Shown here in pieces: positions 60,970 through 64,000 of a DNA stretch of 64,000 bases. Under the pieces are notes generated by a model. That model made no database searches. It saw nothing but the letters and a program-made list of their open reading frames with translations, and was not told the DNA's origin. The stretch lies in NCBI GenBank assembly GCA_964624555.1, contig CAZUXB010000004.1, forward strand, positions 1 through 64,000, given 5' to 3'. A program made the translations under genes and the position numbers. Position 1 is the first letter of the stretch. The number at the start of each line of letters is the position of its first letter. The stretch is from SXRF01 sp964624555 (GTDB lineage: Bacteria; Pseudomonadota; Alphaproteobacteria; Rickettsiales; SXRF01).

Positions 60970-62070
60970 ATGGGTTTTAAATGCGGTATCGTTGGCCTGC
61001 CCAATGTCGGTAAGTCAACCTTGTTCAATGCGCTGCTTTCTACCATGCAGGCGGAAGCGGCGAATTATCCGTTCTGCACCATCGAGCCGAATGTGGGTAG
61101 GGTCAGTGTCCCAGATCCGCGCCTTGAAAAGCTGGCGGCGGTAGCAGGCAGCGCGCAGATAATCCCGACCCAATTAGAGTTTGTGGATATCGCCGGGCTG
61201 GTACGCGGTGCGAGCAAAGGCGAGGGGCTGGGCAACCAGTTTCTGGCACATATCCGCGAGGTGGATGCGATACTCTATATGCTGCGCTGTTTTGAAGACG
61301 GCAACATCACCCATGTCGAAGGTACTATCGACCCGCTGCGCGATAGCGATATCATCGAAATGGAGCTGACCATCGCCGATATGGAAAGTCTTGAAAAGCG
61401 CCTGCCCGCCCTCCAGAAAAAAGCCAAGAGCGATAAGGAAGCTGCCGAGCAGGTGGCGGTTATCGAGAAGGTTCTAAAAGTGGTTTCTGACGGCAAACCG
61501 GCACGGCATACTGAGCTTAAGGATGACGTTGAAAAAAAGATAATGAAGAACCTGCAACTGCTTACCTCTAAACCGGTAATGTATGTGTGTAACGTTTCCG
61601 AAGGCGATGCCGCGAATGGCAACGCTCTTACCGCAAAAGTGGCGGAGATGGCGGAAAAGAAAAAAGCGCCGTGCGTGGTAATTTCCGCGCGTATCGAAGC
61701 GGAGATTTCGATGCTGCCCAGCGAAGAAGATAAGAAAGAATTTTTAGAGTCTTTGAACTTGAAAGAAACAGGACTGTCGCGCATCATCCACGCAGGATAT
61801 CAACTGCTCGAACTGGTGACCTATTTCACCGTGGGGCCAAAGGAAGCACGGGCTTGGACGATAACCAACGGCATGAGCGCGCCACAGGCGGCGGGCGTTA
61901 TCCACAGCGACTTCGAAAAAGGCTTTATCCGCGCCGAAACAATTGCCTATAACGATTATATAAGCTGTAATGGTGAAGCTGGCGCCAAGGAAGCAGGAAA
62001 ATTCCGTCTGGAAGGAAAAGATTATCGCGTAAAGGATGGCGATGTGTTACATTTCAGGTTCAATAACTAG
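60970..62070 (+). CDS. ychF: Redox-regulated ATPase YchF
   Basis: 366 aa Obg-family P-loop protein that prefers ATP. G1 is GLPNVGKSTLFNALL, G2/G3 DIAGLVRGASKGEGLGNQFL, the coiled-coil insert spans about 130-200, and the C-terminal TGS-like domain has TYFTVGPKEARAWTI. A CAGGAG site is upstream. It binds ribosomes and often lies next to pth, as it does here. Confidence 0.98.
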   Translation: MGFKCGIVGLPNVGKSTLFNALLSTMQAEAANYPFCTIEPNVGRVSVPDPRLEKLAAVAGSAQIIPTQLEFVDIAGLVRGASKGEGLGNQFLAHIREVDAILYMLRCFEDGNITHVEGTIDPLRDSDIIEMELTIADMESLEKRLPALQKKAKSDKEAAEQVAVIEKVLKVVSDGKPARHTELKDDVEKKIMKNLQLLTSKPVMYVCNVSEGDAANGNALTAKVAEMAEKKKAPCVVISARIEAEISMLPSEEDKKEFLESLNLKETGLSRIIHAGYQLLELVTYFTVGPKEARAWTITNGMSAPQAAGVIHSDFEKGFIRAETIAYNDYISCNGEAGAKEAGKFRLEGKDYRVKDGDVLHFRFNN

Positions 62071-62087
62071 ATGATTAGATAATTAGT

Positions 62088-63008
62088 ATGTTTCCGTTCA
62101 AAAGAAAAAAGAATGAACAACCACAGCAACAAGTAACTCCAAAGTGGATGATGTTCCTGGTTGTTGGTTTTGTCGCCTATGCACTGGTGACTGGCGATAA
62201 AAAAACATTTGTGGAGCCAACGCAGCCGGTAAATACAGACTCTGAAAAACCTACCGTGGAAAAAGCGCAGGATCATCCAGCCGCTGAAGATAAGTTGTTT
62301 AATATTGATGTATTGGCAGATAAGTTCCTACCGGAAGTAACCATTAACCTCAGTGTGCAGGATACTAAGGATGGTGAAGGGGAGCCTGCTGTTTGTGGCC
62401 AGACGGTAACGGTCGGCTATAGCTCAACTACTGAGGATAAGAAGGAAATTGAGAAAGACCAGAAAATTACCTTCCGGATTGGTAGCGGAAAGGCTATGCC
62501 GGCACTGGAAAAAGGTGTGCTGGGGATGCGCAGGAACGGAAAACGCACCATTACTGCCCCCGGCAAAATGGCATATGGGATAGAACAATATGCCCGGCCA
62601 GATGTGCCAGCCAAGGCTAATATCATTTTTGAAGCAGAAATGCTGGATACAACACCCCCCTTGCCGGATTCTTCCGCTTTCAGGGTAATAGGCGATGCCT
62701 TGGATGATAGTAGCGAAGTATATCTTTGTAATTCCCAGGCCAAACTCAATGTTGTCATATGGGATGTGGCCGGGAAAAAGCTTTATGATTCAAAGGAAAA
62801 TGGCGGTGAGCCGGTTAGTTTCACCATAGGGGAATCCGAGGTGTTTATCGGGTTGGAGCAGGGGGCAATGCAGATGTCAGCAGGTATGCGCCGCAACCTT
62901 ATTGTCCCACCATCATTACAGAAAACCCTCAACGGTACCCCATCTAAAATTGATTTTCACCTTCCTAAAAACCAAACAGTGCTTGTGGATATTGAAGCAA
63001 TACCTTAA
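62088..63008 (+). CDS. Membrane-anchored FKBP-type peptidyl-prolyl isomerase, two domains
   Basis: 306 aa. An N-terminal membrane segment (KWMMFLVVGFVAYALVTG, about 19-36) anchors it, with the rest periplasmic. Two FKBP-like domains follow: about 95-190 (FRIGSGKAMPALEKGVLGMRRNGKRTITAP...YG) and about 200-306 (FTIGESEVFIGLEQGAMQMSAGMRRNLIVPP). The first keeps more of the family's active-site pattern; the second looks degenerate. It starts 17 bp after ychF. Confidence 0.85.
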   Translation: MFPFKRKKNEQPQQQVTPKWMMFLVVGFVAYALVTGDKKTFVEPTQPVNTDSEKPTVEKAQDHPAAEDKLFNIDVLADKFLPEVTINLSVQDTKDGEGEPAVCGQTVTVGYSSTTEDKKEIEKDQKITFRIGSGKAMPALEKGVLGMRRNGKRTITAPGKMAYGIEQYARPDVPAKANIIFEAEMLDTTPPLPDSSAFRVIGDALDDSSEVYLCNSQAKLNVVIWDVAGKKLYDSKENGGEPVSFTIGESEVFIGLEQGAMQMSAGMRRNLIVPPSLQKTLNGTPSKIDFHLPKNQTVLVDIEAIP

Positions 63009-63043
63009 AAAGCGCTGTTTAATAACAAAAACAAAGGAAAACC

Positions 63044-64000
63044 ATGTCTATTCTTGCCAACCGTCTTGACCTTGTAAAACCTTCTCCAACCCTTGCCGTT
63101 ACTGCCAAAGCCGCCGAGCTTAAAGCCGCCGGGAAAGATGTTATCGGCCTTGGTGCCGGTGAGCCGGATTTCGATACGCCGGAATATGTAAAACAGGCAG
63201 CCTATGAGGCTATAAAAAATGGCCAGACCAAATATACTCCGGTGGCTGGAACACCGGCGCTTAAAAAAGCAATAACCGATAAATTCAAACGCGAAAATGG
63301 TCTTGAGTATGCGCCAAACCAGATAGTTGCCGGAACCGGTGCAAAACAAATTATTTTTAATGCGCTGCTGGCAACCCTCAATAAGGGCGATGAGGTTATT
63401 ATTCCGGCTCCGTACTGGGTTTCTTACCCGGATATGGTTCTGTTCGCAGAAGGAACGCCGGTGACTATTTCCGGTCATGAAAAAGACGGTTTTAAACTGA
63501 AACCGGACGTGCTGGAAAAAGCTATTACCCCAAAAACCAAATGGCTGATTTTGAACTCGCCTTCAAACCCGACCGGCGCGGCCTATAGCAAAGATGAACT
63601 GAGGGCGCTGGCCGATGTGCTGCTTAAACACCCGCAGGTGATGATACTGGCGGACGATATCTATGAGCATCTGGTCTATGACGGTTTCAAATTCTACACC
63701 ATCGCGCAGGTCGAACCAAAATTATACGAGCGCACCCTGACGGTGAACGGTGTTTCCAAAGCCTATGCCATGACCGGCTGGCGTATCGGTTATGCCGGAG
63801 GGCCGAAACAAATAGTAACAGCTATCGCCGACATCCAGTCGCAAAGCACCTCCAACCCTTGCTCAATAAGTCAGGCTGCTTCTGCGGCTGCGCTGAACGG
63901 TGACCAGGCATTCCTCGAAGACTGGAAAAAATCTTTTGCGGGCCGCCGGAATTTAGTGGTCGATGCACTAAATAAAATTCCCGGCCTGAGCTGCCTGAAA
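63044..64000 (+). CDS. aatA: Aspartate aminotransferase, partial (cut by window end)
   Basis: The first 319 codons of a class I PLP aminotransferase. It starts MSILANRLDLVKPSPTLAVT, with GAGEPDFDTPEY, YTPVAGTPALKKAI, LNSPSNPTGAAY and the PLP-lysine region NGVSKAYAMTGWRIGYAGGP. AAAGGAAAA precedes ATG. The remaining roughly 80 residues lie beyond the window. It moves the amino group between aspartate and 2-oxoglutarate; some relatives also use prephenate. Confidence 0.95.
   Translation, partial: MSILANRLDLVKPSPTLAVTAKAAELKAAGKDVIGLGAGEPDFDTPEYVKQAAYEAIKNGQTKYTPVAGTPALKKAITDKFKRENGLEYAPNQIVAGTGAKQIIFNALLATLNKGDEVIIPAPYWVSYPDMVLFAEGTPVTISGHEKDGFKLKPDVLEKAITPKTKWLILNSPSNPTGAAYSKDELRALADVLLKHPQVMILADDIYEHLVYDGFKFYTIAQVEPKLYERTLTVNGVSKAYAMTGWRIGYAGGPKQIVTAIADIQSQSTSNPCSISQAASAAALNGDQAFLEDWKKSFAGRRNLVVDALNKIPGLSCLK

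Noticed and set aside
63005..63478. 157-codon minus-strand frame at the window end
   Set aside because: It lies opposite the aspartate aminotransferase gene, which has the motifs and the ribosome site.

Overview
The window looks like an alphaproteobacterial chromosome carrying a 19-kb integrated island. Three things point there: the rimP-nusA-infB-rbfA-truB-rpsO-pnp cluster, the dapA-smpB pair, and a single bifunctional Rel/Spo protein with RpoN and a P4-type island at a tRNA. Abundant palindromic repeats that have entered reading frames resemble the habit known from Rickettsiales and relatives, but the lineage cannot be fixed from this sequence alone. The presence of dapA, ilvB, diguanylate-cyclase-type proteins, prepilins, a porin and a sulfate-binding protein suggests a bacterium with real biosynthetic and surface functions rather than a strongly reduced endosymbiont.

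Region 1 (about 65-19109) is an integrative island in the 3' end of a tRNA-Pro(TGG) gene. A 50-bp perfect direct repeat (65-114 and 19060-19109) marks its ends, and the intact tRNA (19065-19141, minus strand) is at the right end. The left part encodes a P4-type tyrosine integrase, a DUF6499-like protein, a small HTH protein and a TOPRIM/AAA primase-helicase, which is the gene set of a satellite or replicating island. No conjugation or capsid genes are seen. The middle is one giant gene (2245 codons) with an M48-like zincin at its N-terminus and EF-hands at its C-terminus. The right part is a defence module: a WYL regulator of the BrxR/CapW type, translationally coupled to a nucleotidyltransferase (minus strand), faces a plus-strand operon of a 61-aa protein, two TIR proteins, a SIR2-SLOG protein and a CoiA-like nuclease. 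TIR + TIR + SIR2-SLOG is a Thoeris system with two ThsB sensors. A GC-richer, strongly folded intergenic block at about 13096-13243 is a candidate structured RNA.

Region 2 (19142-34435) is chromosomal: dapA, smpB, an unknown two-part protein, rpoN, a DUF1275 membrane protein, an HD-like protein of unknown role, rel/spoT, a long prepilin gene, ilvB and a GGDEF protein. Region 3 (34609-48548) is the rimP-to-pnp translation/RNA cluster, interrupted between rbfA and truB by an unknown gene and an AT-rich acyltransferase gene, followed by a methyltransferase-like membrane protein and a UvrD-family helicase. Region 4 (48611-52331) has an Rrf2 regulator with two operator-like inverted repeats on its own promoter, a porin, a sulfate-binding protein and an O6-alkylguanine transferase. 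Region 5 (52481-64000) has an AsmA protein, a degenerate EAL protein, a second prepilin, prs, rplY, pth, a small membrane protein, ychF, a two-domain FKBP and the first 319 codons of an aspartate aminotransferase.

Two chromosome-wide patterns stand out. First, many gene junctions carry quasi-palindromic, low-complexity hairpins whose words differ from site to site while the architecture stays the same. Second, several repeat families have been absorbed in frame into proteins (TruB, the porin signal region, the prepilin leader, the ends of UvrD and of a small membrane protein). Two inserted genes (prepilin next to ilvB, acyltransferase next to truB) are flanked by partial copies of the neighbouring gene's end.
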